This document shows positions 29,946 through 40,366 of a stretch of DNA of 64,000 nt, in pieces. The stretch comes from Symsagittifera roscoffensis (lineage: Eukaryota > Xenacoelomorpha > Acoela > Convolutidae): assembly GCF_963678635.1 (NCBI RefSeq), contig NC_087071.1, positions 27,019,378 to 27,083,377 of the forward strand. The letters run 5' to 3'. Numbering within the stretch: the first letter of the stretch is position 1; each line of letters opens with the position of its first letter. The notes below the pieces were generated by a model. The model saw nothing but the letters and a program-made list of their open reading frames with translations. It made no database searches and had not been told where the DNA came from. The position numbers were made by a program, and so were the translations under genes.

Positions 29946-30221
29946 CAAGGGCAAGGAACAGTAATGAAACACTTATGTAAAAGTATCGGAATGTAAAGGG
30001 AAGTATCGAAGAACCAGGATTTGAAGTTTCAGCATTGGTTAGAGTTTTAGGCAAGACCTAAGTCTAGATCGCTTTCTTTGTCACTGTCCGACAGAATTTG
30101 TTCATGACCTAGGCTTGGTAATTTGTCTATTGTCTCAACGCTTTGCGCGATAATGTTACGTTTTGAGGACCTTTATTTCAGCGATCGTTGCCTGCAGCAT
30201 TCAGACCCTCTTGAGTTTTAC

Positions 30222-30687
30222 AATCTGAGGGTAAGCTTGAGGTGCTACGTTGTGAAAGAAGTGTTGGGGTTTCTGGTAAGATACCAGTGGGGTTTTCTGG
30301 AGTGTTTTGTGATGGGGATTGAGGTATTTCAAAATGAACTCGGGGAGTTTGAAAATTTCTATTTCTTCGAGGATGTATAATTTGTCTATTTATTTCTGTT
30401 GTGTTTTGGTTTTGACTAGGATTTCGTATTCTACTTAGTTCTGGTGGTAGTGTTGGGTATAGATTATATGTTGGTTCACTTAAAGGTGCTTGCCGTTGAA
30501 CGGGTTCTAGTGGTTCAGATAAGCGTGCGTGTCGTTCTTCAAAAGTATATGGGTTATCTTGAAAGGAAATTCGTGTAGATGTTTGAGGATTTTGGGTAGT
30601 TGAAGGTGTTGTTGTGTTATCTTGGGATGATGTCGGTGAAGACTGACTTTGTGACTGTTGGGTAGCAATTTTTGATAACTTTTTGGT
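30222..30687 (-). pseudogene. Ser/Thr/Pro-rich ORF, fragment in copy 2
   Basis: Only the upstream part of the ORF at 13,157-14,287 is present; it is cut by the duplication junction at 30,221/30,222. About 16 differences in 470 bp against copy 1, the highest local divergence between the copies, yet the frame stays open. Confidence 0.6.
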
Positions 30688-30695
30688 CTATTCTT

Positions 30696-30884
30696 TTAGT
30701 GAAAAAGTTTATGTTTATTATAGTATTCTTCTAAGAAAAGAATTAGGAGGATTGTTGCTAGAGCGAATGTGATGATTGCTTTCTTTATACATTTGCATAT
30801 GGTCAAAATGAGGGATGATAAAAATGTTATGAACATTACAAATAGTAGAAAAATATCAGTTCTACTGAAAATAGTTCGTATCAT
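30696..30884 (-). CDS. Small membrane protein ORF, 62 aa (copy 2)
   Basis: Same two-helix protein as at 14,296-14,484, with one substitution (LLFVMFITF in place of LLFVIFITF). ATGA overlap with the preceding ORF retained. Function unknown. Confidence 0.5.
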   Translation of the reverse strand: MIRTIFSRTDIFLLFVMFITFLSSLILTICKCIKKAIITFALATILLILFLEEYYNKHKLFH

Positions 30885-31111
30885 TTAGACAAGTTGTATG
30901 AATCGTACCTGTGGATATAATCAAGAGTTTTTGAAAGTTGGAGAAATAGTTCGAATATAGTGTAGAAAATTAAAAAAATGTTACAAAAAATGATTAATAT
31001 TATTAGAAAAGATTCAAGGATATCAAAAAGAAATATTATGAAAGTTTCAAGTATCGTAAAAAATTGTTTGAGGTTTGTGATAATTTTAGTGACTGTTTGA
31101 TAGAAGAGCAT
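30881..31111 (-). CDS. Small membrane protein ORF, 76 aa (copy 2)
   Basis: Same as 14,481-14,711 with three residue changes, two of them inside or next to the hydrophobic core (IFYTIFELFLQLSK). Reading frame kept. Function unknown. Confidence 0.45.
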   Translation of the reverse strand: MLFYQTVTKIITNLKQFFTILETFIIFLFDILESFLIILIIFCNIFLIFYTIFELFLQLSKTLDYIHRYDSYNLSK

Positions 31112-31691
31112 TTAAGAAATGACTTCTTGATCGAATATTTTTTTGTTGTTTGGGGCAATTTTCAAGTGTGGTCGGATTATTTATTAGTTTTTTGACAAGT
31201 GGGTTGAGTTTGGTAAAAAATTGTTGGGGGCAGTTTTTATGGTGATCGGGAGGTCGTCTTTTTCTTTATTTTTTTTTGTCAAATGATCCGGGATATGGTG
31301 AGATTTTTGTACTTTAGGCTAATTAAAATGTTCGTTTTGTTACTTTAGGCTAATTTAACAGATTTGTTTTGGGGGTATTTGAGGTCTGAGTTGGGGAAAT
31401 ATTGTTAATCTTTGAGTTATTAGATAAGGGAGGGTTATGATTTTATTGTGATATTTATTTTAGTTGTCAAGTTGGAGTGGTTTGCTTATTTTTGACCTGG
31501 AGGTCGTAAAGTTATAGTTATAGGTATGCCTGGAGTTTTATATGGTTCGTCTAATTGATCTGAGTTTAAGTTAGAGAAGGTGACGGATTGGATGAATCCT
31601 ATTGGCTAATTTTGAACTAGATTCATTGCGTGTTTGTCAGCATGTTATTTTGAAAAATGAAAGTCTAAAATGTTCAGAGGTGCAAAGATTA
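31112..31691 (-). other. Untranslated spacer (copy 2)
   Basis: Counterpart of 14,712-15,302, including the 31-bp-spaced TACTTTAGGCTAATT repeat. No gene. Confidence 0.4.
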
Positions 31692-32243
31692 TTAAATGTA
31701 GAATTTAAGTTGTTTTTGAAATTCAACTTTCTTTAATATTTTAGATTGGGGGATGAGTATTTTATAATTTTTACGTGGTTGATTTCTAAGTCGTGTTGAT
31801 TTTCTATGTTCTGATTTGTCGATTTGCTCTTGGGGTATTATTTGTTTGGTCATTTTTCTATTTTTTCTTTCTTTTTGAGATGTTTTTTGGTCTAGGTTTT
31901 TTGTATTGTTTTTGGTGGTGGTTGATTGTGTATTTTGGTTTTTGAGGTGAAAGTCTTTTTGTTCCTTTGTTGTATTTTCCGTATGTGGGTTATTTTGAAT
32001 AACTTTTAAACCTGTAAAAGAATATAATTGAGTTAGTTCGCGGAGTGCGTATTCATTTGGATAATAAGGTAGTAGGTTATTTCGGTGCTGAACGATTTCT
32101 TTTTTGTCTGAGTCGGTGATTTTATATGTGACATCAGTGGGTTTTGCAATTATTTGGTATGGTCCTTTACGAAGGGGTTGTAATTTTTTAGAAATTCCTT
32201 TTTGAGTGGTAAAATTGGGTATTAAAACAAATGTTCCAATTTT
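31692..32243 (-). pseudogene. Pol C-terminal tail after the premature stop (copy 2)
   Basis: Continues Pol in frame after the TGA at 32,244-32,246 and carries the GPY/F module and the basic tail. The C-terminus differs from copy 1 because the stop codon lies a few codons further on. Without readthrough this part is not made. Confidence 0.6.
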
Positions 32244-35200
32244 TCAATCGGAGGCTGGTGTAAAGCGTGAATTTATTTGTTCATTAATGTTTTGCCTTTG
32301 TAACAACTTTTTTGTTATTTTTTGATAAATTTCATTGTGTTTTTTATCTCTATTTAAAATCCATTCGGTGTGTGTACCGGAGGCTAATTTAAGAATTTGT
32401 GGGTGATGAAAATGATCTTCATCGTGTGTATGTAATGGTAGGTTATAACAAATTGAGTCTTTATTTGGTTGACAATAACCTTGTGCGTTTTTATGAGAGT
32501 TTGCTGTAAACATAATTGGTTTGCGTGGCTTTTGATTAAAAACCATTTCATATGGTGACATTCCTAGAGTTGTCGTAATTTGTGAATTATATGCTAAGGG
32601 AAATAATTTTACATCTGCTGACCATTCGGTATATCTGGTATCATTTCCATTGATGATACATCTAAGATATTCTTGTAATGAACGGTTCATACCTTCGACT
32701 AAGCCGTTTGTCCAAGGTGCGTGAGATGTACGTGGTTTGTGTTTAATGTTATATAAATGACATAGCGTGATGATTTCATTATTTATGAATTCTGTACCAT
32801 TGTCTGTAACTAAAATTTCTGGTAGTCCAAATTTTGCTATCCAGTGTTCATAAAGCGTTGTGTAAGCATAATAAGCGTTACAATGTGGTACTGGGTTAAG
32901 TGCTACATAATGTGTAAATGCGTCAACAATTGCCATAATGTAGGAGTTTCCTGATGAGGGTGAAATTGGTCCTTTAGTATCAAATGAGATACGGTGGTTA
33001 AAGTACAAACTTTGTCCTTTAAAATCTTGTTTTTGTGCTATTTGTTTTTGATTTGGGTAAGGTTTATTCAGTTGACATACTATACAGTCATTGCATAGTA
33101 CTTTTATCCAAATTGGTGCATTTGGGAAATAAAAGTTTTGTATAAAATTTGAATATGTTTTCTCTGATCCAGAGTGTCCTTTAATATTTTGTGTATGTGA
33201 AATATTAAAAGCTATGAGAATCATACTTAAAGGGAGACAGGGAACTGTAAATTCATTTAATTTATATTCTAAAAGGTCTGTATTTTCGTTAATTGTTGTG
33301 TTATTAAATTTGCGAAAGTATCGGAGGAGTGTTTTGTTTCCTAGAATAGTTGAATCTGCCTTGATAGGTTTAGTTTTATATTTGTGCCATGATTTTAGTT
33401 GTCGAATTACTGGGTCAAGATTTTGATATTGTTTCAGTGTTGAAATTGCAATTGTTTCTGTTGGGGGGAGAAAAATGTTTTCAATTTCTAATTTAGATAA
33501 GGTTATTGTATCAAGTGGGTCATGGAGGTCAAAAACTTGATTTATTGTGTATTTTGAATCGTTTGTTTGTGGTCCTGATAAGTTTATTTTATCAGTTAAA
33601 TTTTCTTTTTCAATTAGTGGAAAATGGTCTTTTTTAGGCGGGTGTTGTTTTATTCTTTTTTGTTGGGTGTTATTTTTTATCCATTGTGAATATGGGATTG
33701 GTTTAAAAGTTGATGTTCCAAGTAGATCAACTTCATAGTGATTATTTTGACAATCTAAATAAAGTGGGAAATGTTGTAAATTATTTATTTGTGATTGTTC
33801 AACGTCAGTTTTTACTGCATATTTGCATTCCAATCGGGGTGATGTTTCATTTTCTGCAAGGTAGAATTTTATATTTTTGGGTATTTCAACTGTGGTTTTA
33901 CGTGTAAGTAATTCAGGTGGCGTATTTCGACTTAAAGTGTCTGGTAATGCAAGATTTTTTCCTGCGGTCCAAACTATATGTAAGTTTGGGAATTTCATTA
34001 AAATTAGTTGAAATCTATAAACTCGGTGGTTTGGATTAGACTTTTGTGTAAAAAGGAAAATGATTGGTTTATGGTCTGTGAATAGAACTGTGGGATGTTT
34101 TGATCCAAGTATCAGAAATTCATATTCTGTTAGTGTATATATTATGGCTGTACATTCTCTCATTAGAGTTGAGAGTCGTAGCTCTGCTTGAGTGAATAAT
34201 CGAGAAATTGCTGATATGAGGTTCATTTTATTTGTACCATTATGTGATTGTAATAATGCTGCGCCGATGCCAAAGTTCGAAGCATCGCACATTGCATAAA
34301 ATGGTTGATCGGGATCTGGAATTGTGTTTGAAATTTGTTCAGTTAAGATTTTCTTTATTTCTTCAAATCGTGCTTGATGTTCTGTATTCCATTCAAAATT
34401 ATTTTGTTGTCTAAGTATATTATAGAATGGTCGTAGATATAATTGCATTTTATAAACATATTTGCTTAAAAAGTTTAACATTCCAAGGAATTCTTGGATT
34501 TTCTTTTTATTTGTTGGTAGTTGGAGTTTTTGAATAGCGTCTATACGTGATTTCAATGGAGGGATTGTTTTTCTTTCTATATTATGTCCTAAGAATTTAA
34601 CTCTTGTCAAAAAGAAGTGTGATTTATCGGGGGCGGCCTTCAGATTTTCGTTCTGAAGTATTTGGTGATATTGTTCTAAAACATTGAACATTTCTTCTTT
34701 TGTCTGTGATTGCATAAAAACATCGTCTAAATAGGTGATTGCGTTTTTCTTGAGTATTAGTGGTCTAAAAATTTTGCTCATAAAAGCTGAAAACGCTGCT
34801 GGTCCTATGGATATTCCATAGAATAAGCGGTTGAATTCATATTGTTGGTTTCCAATAACAAATTGTGTTAAACGTCGTGATTGTTCGTCTAATGGCATTT
34901 GATTATATGCACTATTCATATCGGCGGTGGTAAAGTATTTTCCGTTTATTTTTGTTAAATTAACTTGTATTGGTTCAATGGGCCAATTACACTTTGATTC
35001 ATCTATGAGTGAGTTGAGGTATCTAGCATCGAGAACGATTTTTAATGATTCTCCTTTAGCTAGAATGATAACAGGGTTGATAAATGTGTTGCCTTTTGGT
35101 TGTTCTTCTTTGTTTACTGGTGATATAATGTTGTATTGTTCTAAAATGTCGAGTAATCTGTTTACTTTATCGTGTAAGTGAATTGGTACTTTACTTGCTC

Positions 35201-37250
35201 TTTGTTTTTTGAAAACTGCGTCTGGTTTTAATGGGAGATGTAGTGATGAGCTGATTTTGCCAACATCAAATTTGGATGTTGCATAGACTGATGAATATTT
35301 AATTAGCTGTTTGGCTAGTTTTTCAAATTCGTCTTGTGTTATCTGTGAATGTTGGAATTTAAACATTGTTAAAAATTTCTGTTGATTCTCTGTGTAGTTA
35401 CTTATGTTGAATGTAGGTTTGAAATATGGGGTTTTTGTGAAATAATCCGTATTTCTGTTTTCGTTACTTATTATATTATTTATAGATAATTCTTCATTAA
35501 GGATTGTGGATTGGCAAATATCTAGTAATTGGAGTATATTATTTACACGATATGCTTTTTCGTGTATTGGTGATATTGTAGCGTTGGTTTCGCAATAGCC
35601 TAAAATTCCTAGAGGTAATGTTACTTGGTAAGGTGTATTGTTGTATACATGTAAGGAAATAATATCTGAATTCGAGTTTTTCAAATATTTTATTGATGAG
35701 ATTGTGATTTTGAAAAATTTATGAATAGGTTTGAATTCAAAATCTGACATATAAAATTTTTGTTTGTTTTGCTTTTTATCATATTGGTGAACTTGCTTTA
35801 TTGAAAAATTGTATATGTTTCCTGATAGTGGTTTCAAGTGTTTTCTTTGTTGGTTATATATTGGATAGAATTTTGAAAAGAATGGTGGTTGTTTATTTAA
35901 TCTTTGAAAAAATGTTAGAGATGTGTCTTTTGTTTTTGTATATTTATCTTTGATTAATATTTTACTGTTCAAGATGTTGATTGTTGGTATATATTTAGAT
36001 ATGAATGGTATTCCAATGATATTATGTTTAATATCGGTGATATGGAATATTTGTTTAAATGGCTTATTTAAAATTTTACTTTGCTCTATTGTTCTTGTGG
36101 GGAGAAGAAATAATTGGATTTTCCCGTAGTTTATTAATGTTGATCCTTGTGCTGTTGCTAGTTTGCTGGAGGTTTCAAGAGGTGTAAGCTTTGGGTGTAA
36201 GGTTTTTATTTCATTCCATGTGGGAATGTTTATTATATTTGATTCTGCTCCTGAATCAATTAAAAAATCAATTTCAAGATCTGGTGGTTGAAATTCTTTG
36301 TTTCTTGGACTTTCTAAGAGAAATGGTATTGTCCAAATTTTTTCTTTGGGTTGTTCTTTTTGTATATTTTGATAGATGTGATTTGTATTCAAGCATTTTG
36401 TTTTGTCATTTTCAGTGGGTTGATTTGTAGTGTTAATTCCATTAGTTTCTTGCGTGGTTGGTGTGGAATGTATGGGTTTAGTATAATAATTGTGAAGAAA
36501 TTCTGATTGATTTTCATATATGTGTGATGAAAAAGGTTGTTCATATATAACAGGTTCATAGTCATTTTCGACTTTTATCATATTGATGGAGAGAGTGTTT
36601 TCTGCGTCGCTTTCTGAATCTGATGATCCACAGTTTATTTGATTGAGTTGTAACGTATCAGTTACTGTGTCATCAATACCTGGAGGGTCTGATGTTGTTT
36701 CTGGATTAGATTGTACTTGATTAATATGTCTTTGATGTTTAGGTGTACTACTTCTGTGGCGATTATTAGAATTATTATAGTGATTATTATTCCGGTGTGG
36801 TGATTGGGAATAATTTCTATAACGATTATTATAACTTGAGTGTCGATTTTGTGAATTATTTCGCGATCTATTTTGATAATTACCGTTTGATCTATTATAT
36901 GAGTTATTTCTTGATCGATTGTTTGGATAATACTGATTTCGGTTGTTGGAATAGCTTCTATTTCGATTATTGGAATAGTTTCTATTTCTATTATATGATG
37001 AGTTTCGTGAATAATCGTTTGGATAGTATCTATTTCTTGATTGGGAATTAGATCTAGAAACAAATTGTGTGTTTGAATTAGATCTGGAATTGTTATTTCT
37101 ATTATTTGGTCTATTGTAGTCATTTTGTGACGAATTTTGTGTATTTCTTCGTTCTGGCGATCTTCCATCTTGAGTTATGTGGTGATTGGTTTCTTGTATA
37201 ATTTGTATTGTTCGGGAGTGGTTTTCCTGAACTATTGTTGCTGTATACAT
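32244..37250 (-). CDS. pol: Pol of copy 2 (PR, RT, RNase H, integrase core)
   Basis: 1,668 codons covering the Arg/Ser/Asn-rich linker, protease (IDSGAES), RT (YLDDVFMQ), RNase H (CDASNFGIG) and the integrase zinc finger and core (TDNGTEF, NGLVEGMNRSL). The integrase position that is TGA in copy 1 is a Gly codon here. The N-terminal ~30 residues are out of phase with Gag because of the deletion near 37,166, and the frame ends at a TGA where copy 1 has a Leu codon, just before the GPY/F module. Compared with copy 1: about 1-2% nucleotide divergence and one 3-bp deletion near 32,951. Confidence 0.85.
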   Translation of the reverse strand: MYTATIVQENHSRTIQIIQETNHHITQDGRSPERRNTQNSSQNDYNRPNNRNNNSRSNSNTQFVSRSNSQSRNRYYPNDYSRNSSYNRNRNYSNNRNRSYSNNRNQYYPNNRSRNNSYNRSNGNYQNRSRNNSQNRHSSYNNRYRNYSQSPHRNNNHYNNSNNRHRSSTPKHQRHINQVQSNPETTSDPPGIDDTVTDTLQLNQINCGSSDSESDAENTLSINMIKVENDYEPVIYEQPFSSHIYENQSEFLHNYYTKPIHSTPTTQETNGINTTNQPTENDKTKCLNTNHIYQNIQKEQPKEKIWTIPFLLESPRNKEFQPPDLEIDFLIDSGAESNIINIPTWNEIKTLHPKLTPLETSSKLATAQGSTLINYGKIQLFLLPTRTIEQSKILNKPFKQIFHITDIKHNIIGIPFISKYIPTINILNSKILIKDKYTKTKDTSLTFFQRLNKQPPFFSKFYPIYNQQRKHLKPLSGNIYNFSIKQVHQYDKKQNKQKFYMSDFEFKPIHKFFKITISSIKYLKNSNSDIISLHVYNNTPYQVTLPLGILGYCETNATISPIHEKAYRVNNILQLLDICQSTILNEELSINNIISNENRNTDYFTKTPYFKPTFNISNYTENQQKFLTMFKFQHSQITQDEFEKLAKQLIKYSSVYATSKFDVGKISSSLHLPLKPDAVFKKQRASKVPIHLHDKVNRLLDILEQYNIISPVNKEEQPKGNTFINPVIILAKGESLKIVLDARYLNSLIDESKCNWPIEPIQVNLTKINGKYFTTADMNSAYNQMPLDEQSRRLTQFVIGNQQYEFNRLFYGISIGPAAFSAFMSKIFRPLILKKNAITYLDDVFMQSQTKEEMFNVLEQYHQILQNENLKAAPDKSHFFLTRVKFLGHNIERKTIPPLKSRIDAIQKLQLPTNKKKIQEFLGMLNFLSKYVYKMQLYLRPFYNILRQQNNFEWNTEHQARFEEIKKILTEQISNTIPDPDQPFYAMCDASNFGIGAALLQSHNGTNKMNLISAISRLFTQAELRLSTLMRECTAIIYTLTEYEFLILGSKHPTVLFTDHKPIIFLFTQKSNPNHRVYRFQLILMKFPNLHIVWTAGKNLALPDTLSRNTPPELLTRKTTVEIPKNIKFYLAENETSPRLECKYAVKTDVEQSQINNLQHFPLYLDCQNNHYEVDLLGTSTFKPIPYSQWIKNNTQQKRIKQHPPKKDHFPLIEKENLTDKINLSGPQTNDSKYTINQVFDLHDPLDTITLSKLEIENIFLPPTETIAISTLKQYQNLDPVIRQLKSWHKYKTKPIKADSTILGNKTLLRYFRKFNNTTINENTDLLEYKLNEFTVPCLPLSMILIAFNISHTQNIKGHSGSEKTYSNFIQNFYFPNAPIWIKVLCNDCIVCQLNKPYPNQKQIAQKQDFKGQSLYFNHRISFDTKGPISPSSGNSYIMAIVDAFTHYVALNPVPHCNAYYAYTTLYEHWIAKFGLPEILVTDNGTEFINNEIITLCHLYNIKHKPRTSHAPWTNGLVEGMNRSLQEYLRCIINGNDTRYTEWSADVKLFPLAYNSQITTTLGMSPYEMVFNQKPRKPIMFTANSHKNAQGYCQPNKDSICYNLPLHTHDEDHFHHPQILKLASGTHTEWILNRDKKHNEIYQKITKKLLQRQNINEQINSRFTPASD

Positions 37251-39924
37251 TTTTGTTCGGTAGATTTTGATCTTTCTTCATATATTGATAGAATGACTTA
37301 TTTGGTTCTTTGTATTTTTGAGGTTTATTTTGATTATCTTGCTGTTTTTGTCTACATTCAGATATACTATGTCCGTATCGTCGGCAATAATTACACCATT
37401 TTTTGAAAGATGGTTTGCCTTTAAAGTTTGGGTGTTTTTCGTAAATATTGAGTATTTCAGTGATTTTTTCAACGAGGTCTGTATCTGATTCCTGTATATT
37501 GTTTATATTTGTGGAAGCTGTTTCAATTGTGTTAACGTATTGTAATTTCAGATTTTCCGTTTCTTCGAGTTTCATTGTGATTTCTGCTTGTTCTAGTTTG
37601 TCTACTAGTTTTCGAAAATCTAAATCGGGTTCTCGAAATGAAGAAGGATGGGATGCTCTCTTTTTTATTGCTATTTTCCTTAATTGTGGTGTTAAGGTCA
37701 TCATTAAGATTTCTGTCATCTTTGTGTTTTTATAGTCATGTGTATTTAATGAATATACTTTTCGAACTAGTGTTTCGATTCGTACTGCTAATTGCTTGAT
37801 GTTTTCGTTTGGTAATCTGCGAATTTCATTACATAAAACTCTTTGTTGTTGTTTGTTTCTTTCGGAGTCAAACATTTTTGAAAATTCTTGTGTAAACCTT
37901 TTCCAATTTGATTTTATTTCTAGAGGCAATACTGAAAACCATTTTTGGGCTGCGCCATCTAAAGTTGTTTGTATCAACGCTGTGCGTCGATGTATCCAGT
38001 TTTGATGTAGTGGCGTATTAATTGGTTCAGGTCCTATATTTAAAATCAAATTTGCTGTTACTGCATTTAAATAGTCTTCTACAGAATATTCAGGGTCTGT
38101 TCCTGTGAATACCATTAAAGATTTATTTGATGTTATTGATGATCCACCCATAAGGTATGGATTCATTGTCATTTGTAATGATTCTGCTGCATTTGGCATT
38201 TGAGAAAAATTTGAAAGTTGATTTCTTGTTATTTCGTGTTGTTGAAGATAATATGGTAGTGGTATTTCATTTTGCATTTGTGTTGGTTGGTACGAGTGTG
38301 CAATCATTGGGTTTTGTTGCTGAATTGGTTGAAAAGATTGTGTATTAATTGGGTTTTGTTGCTGAATTGGTTGTTGATTTTGTGTATCTATTGGTTGTGG
38401 AGAAAAAATTCTATGATATGTATGTGGTTTCTGTATTCCTTGTCCACGATATTCTTGATTATAGGGTGCAAATATATCTGGTTGTAAGAAATCATCATCT
38501 GAGGATAAGTAATCCATTTGATAAGATGTTTGTTTTTTATTTTTATTTTGCTGAAAAAATGGATAATTTTCACTACGATCCTGTGGAGGATGTAAATTTG
38601 TTTGGAAATTTACTGAATTAGGTGGTGCCATTGAGTTATCCCAGTTTCGAGATCTTGTATAATTACTAAAATTTTTTCGTGGTTGATAATTTGTTTTTGA
38701 TGGATGTGTGTAATTATAATTATGGTCTGCAAAATTGTTTCTAGTGAACGTTTTGCGTGTTTTTGGCGGTATTGTCATGGGTCTGTATGTTTGGTAATCC
38801 ATGTGTGAATATTTTGGGGCAACCGAAGGTTTAACGGTTGATTGTAAGGTTACCTGTGTTTGTGAAGGGTTTGTATTTCTTGGTGTTGTTAAGTTTGGAC
38901 GTATTGGTGAAATACTTTGTTGTGTAGTTGTTGTGTGTACGATTTCTTCATTTATGAAGTGTGATGGTGTCTGGATATCTTGTTGAGTAAGATTCCTAGT
39001 TCCATTGAGGTTTTCATTGTGTATGACTGTAGAGTTTAAACTATTATTTTGCATATCGGGTAAAAATGTATTATAGTTTAATGGTGTTGCATCAATGGTT
39101 AATGGTATTACTCTTACATAATCTCTTTTATAGGATATCGTACTTATTGCTTGGCTTGAGATTGATTGTGGGAAGTTTATAAATGCAGGATGAGACCATT
39201 CGGGGTCCCAAACATAGTCTGATTGTTCTGTGATAGCAGTATCATCGTTTGAGTTTTGGGGTCTAAAATTTTTTCTTGCTTGTGAAATTAAATCAATATT
39301 GTGTATGAAATAATCTGTTATGAACCATGCCAAAATTTTTTGTAAGTCATGTTTTGTATGTTGTGAAACTTCATCTTTCGTGAAATTTTCTTTAATGATA
39401 TTTAGAAAACTAGAGAGTAGTGTGATTTCATGTCGTACTCTTATATGTTTCGATGTTTCTGTCGGTGAGACATTTGGTATTTGGATTTCGTTTTCTAATA
39501 TCGAGATATAACTATATATTATTGCAAAAACTTCATTAGTGAATATGGAGTTTGCTCTTTGTGAGTTATGATATTGGATGCTTTTTATATATTCTGAGAA
39601 TACTTTTGAAAATTCTAAATCAAGGTCGTCTGTTTGAATTATATATTTACTGTGATTCTGGTTTGGTGAGCTGAATTCTATGGAGTAGATTCCGTATTGT
39701 TGTGTTAGGTTACATATATCTTTTAGATATTGATCGATAATTTGTCTTTTGATTTTTACATCTGGGAACTCTGTTTTACATGGACTGATTCCGGGTTCAA
39801 ATAAATTTAAAAGTAAATTTTTGCAAAATATATGCTGTCCTCTATCAGTGGTTGCATCTACTATAAAGGGGAAGATATCATCATCATCTGGACTTTCTTC
39901 ACCTGGGGTGTGCGTTGAGCTCAT
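37120..39924 (-). CDS. gag: Gag of copy 2, 934 aa
   Basis: Single frame joining the regions that are split in copy 1: acidic N-terminus (TPGEESPDDDD), helical segment, Gln/Pro-rich repeats (QQQNPINTQSFQPIQQQNPM), Gag core (AQKWFSVLPLEIKSNWKRF) and CCHC zinc knuckle (CNYCRRYGHSISEC). It shows that Gag begins at the ATG at 39,922-39,924 and has no stop before the knuckle. A net 5-bp deletion near 37,166 then shifts the frame and ends it at 37,120, uncoupling Gag from Pol. Confidence 0.85.
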   Translation of the reverse strand: MSSTHTPGEESPDDDDIFPFIVDATTDRGQHIFCKNLLLNLFEPGISPCKTEFPDVKIKRQIIDQYLKDICNLTQQYGIYSIEFSSPNQNHSKYIIQTDDLDLEFSKVFSEYIKSIQYHNSQRANSIFTNEVFAIIYSYISILENEIQIPNVSPTETSKHIRVRHEITLLSSFLNIIKENFTKDEVSQHTKHDLQKILAWFITDYFIHNIDLISQARKNFRPQNSNDDTAITEQSDYVWDPEWSHPAFINFPQSISSQAISTISYKRDYVRVIPLTIDATPLNYNTFLPDMQNNSLNSTVIHNENLNGTRNLTQQDIQTPSHFINEEIVHTTTTQQSISPIRPNLTTPRNTNPSQTQVTLQSTVKPSVAPKYSHMDYQTYRPMTIPPKTRKTFTRNNFADHNYNYTHPSKTNYQPRKNFSNYTRSRNWDNSMAPPNSVNFQTNLHPPQDRSENYPFFQQNKNKKQTSYQMDYLSSDDDFLQPDIFAPYNQEYRGQGIQKPHTYHRIFSPQPIDTQNQQPIQQQNPINTQSFQPIQQQNPMIAHSYQPTQMQNEIPLPYYLQQHEITRNQLSNFSQMPNAAESLQMTMNPYLMGGSSITSNKSLMVFTGTDPEYSVEDYLNAVTANLILNIGPEPINTPLHQNWIHRRTALIQTTLDGAAQKWFSVLPLEIKSNWKRFTQEFSKMFDSERNKQQQRVLCNEIRRLPNENIKQLAVRIETLVRKVYSLNTHDYKNTKMTEILMMTLTPQLRKIAIKKRASHPSSFREPDLDFRKLVDKLEQAEITMKLEETENLKLQYVNTIETASTNINNIQESDTDLVEKITEILNIYEKHPNFKGKPSFKKWCNYCRRYGHSISECRQKQQDNQNKPQKYKEPNKSFYQYMKKDQNLPNKNVYSNNSSGKPLPNNTNYTRNQSPHNSRWKIARTKKYTKFVTK

Positions 39925-40366
39925 TTTTTCGTTCGATGACTGTTAATATGTAATTATCAATGTGTCTAATTGGTTGATTCCAATTGTATAAATATACTGG
40001 TTTGTGTTTATACTGCTTTTTTATTCTTCTTTTTCCTCTTTTTGATGAATTTGAAGTTGTTTCTGAGTCAGAGAAATATAATTGATCGTGAATTGGGCAA
40101 TTTTTATCTATTGATTCTTTTAGTTTATAAAGTTCGTCTAAACTGTTGGTTTCTGATTCTGAAAATGCGTTTCGATTTTTTGAAAATCTTTTTCGTGTTA
40201 TTTGTCTTTGTTTAGTTATTATTTTTCTCTTTAGTGTTTGTCGTTTTGTTCTAATGTATCCAACTGTTTGTGTATGAGGTGTGATTACAAGGTCGTATTT
40301 TTTGTTATCTATTTCACAATTGTGTAAAACGATTGTTTGTTTATTTCCTAGGTTTTTAAATGACAT
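39899..40366 (-). CDS. First ORF of the element, basic protein, 155 aa (copy 2)
   Basis: Same as 23,501-23,968 with a single residue change (KHKPVYLYNW for KHKPVHLYNW). Same 26-bp overlap with Gag. Confidence 0.6.
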   Translation of the reverse strand: MSFKNLGNKQTIVLHNCEIDNKKYDLVITPHTQTVGYIRTKRQTLKRKIITKQRQITRKRFSKNRNAFSESETNSLDELYKLKESIDKNCPIHDQLYFSDSETTSNSSKRGKRRIKKQYKHKPVYLYNWNQPIRHIDNYILTVIERKNELNAHPR

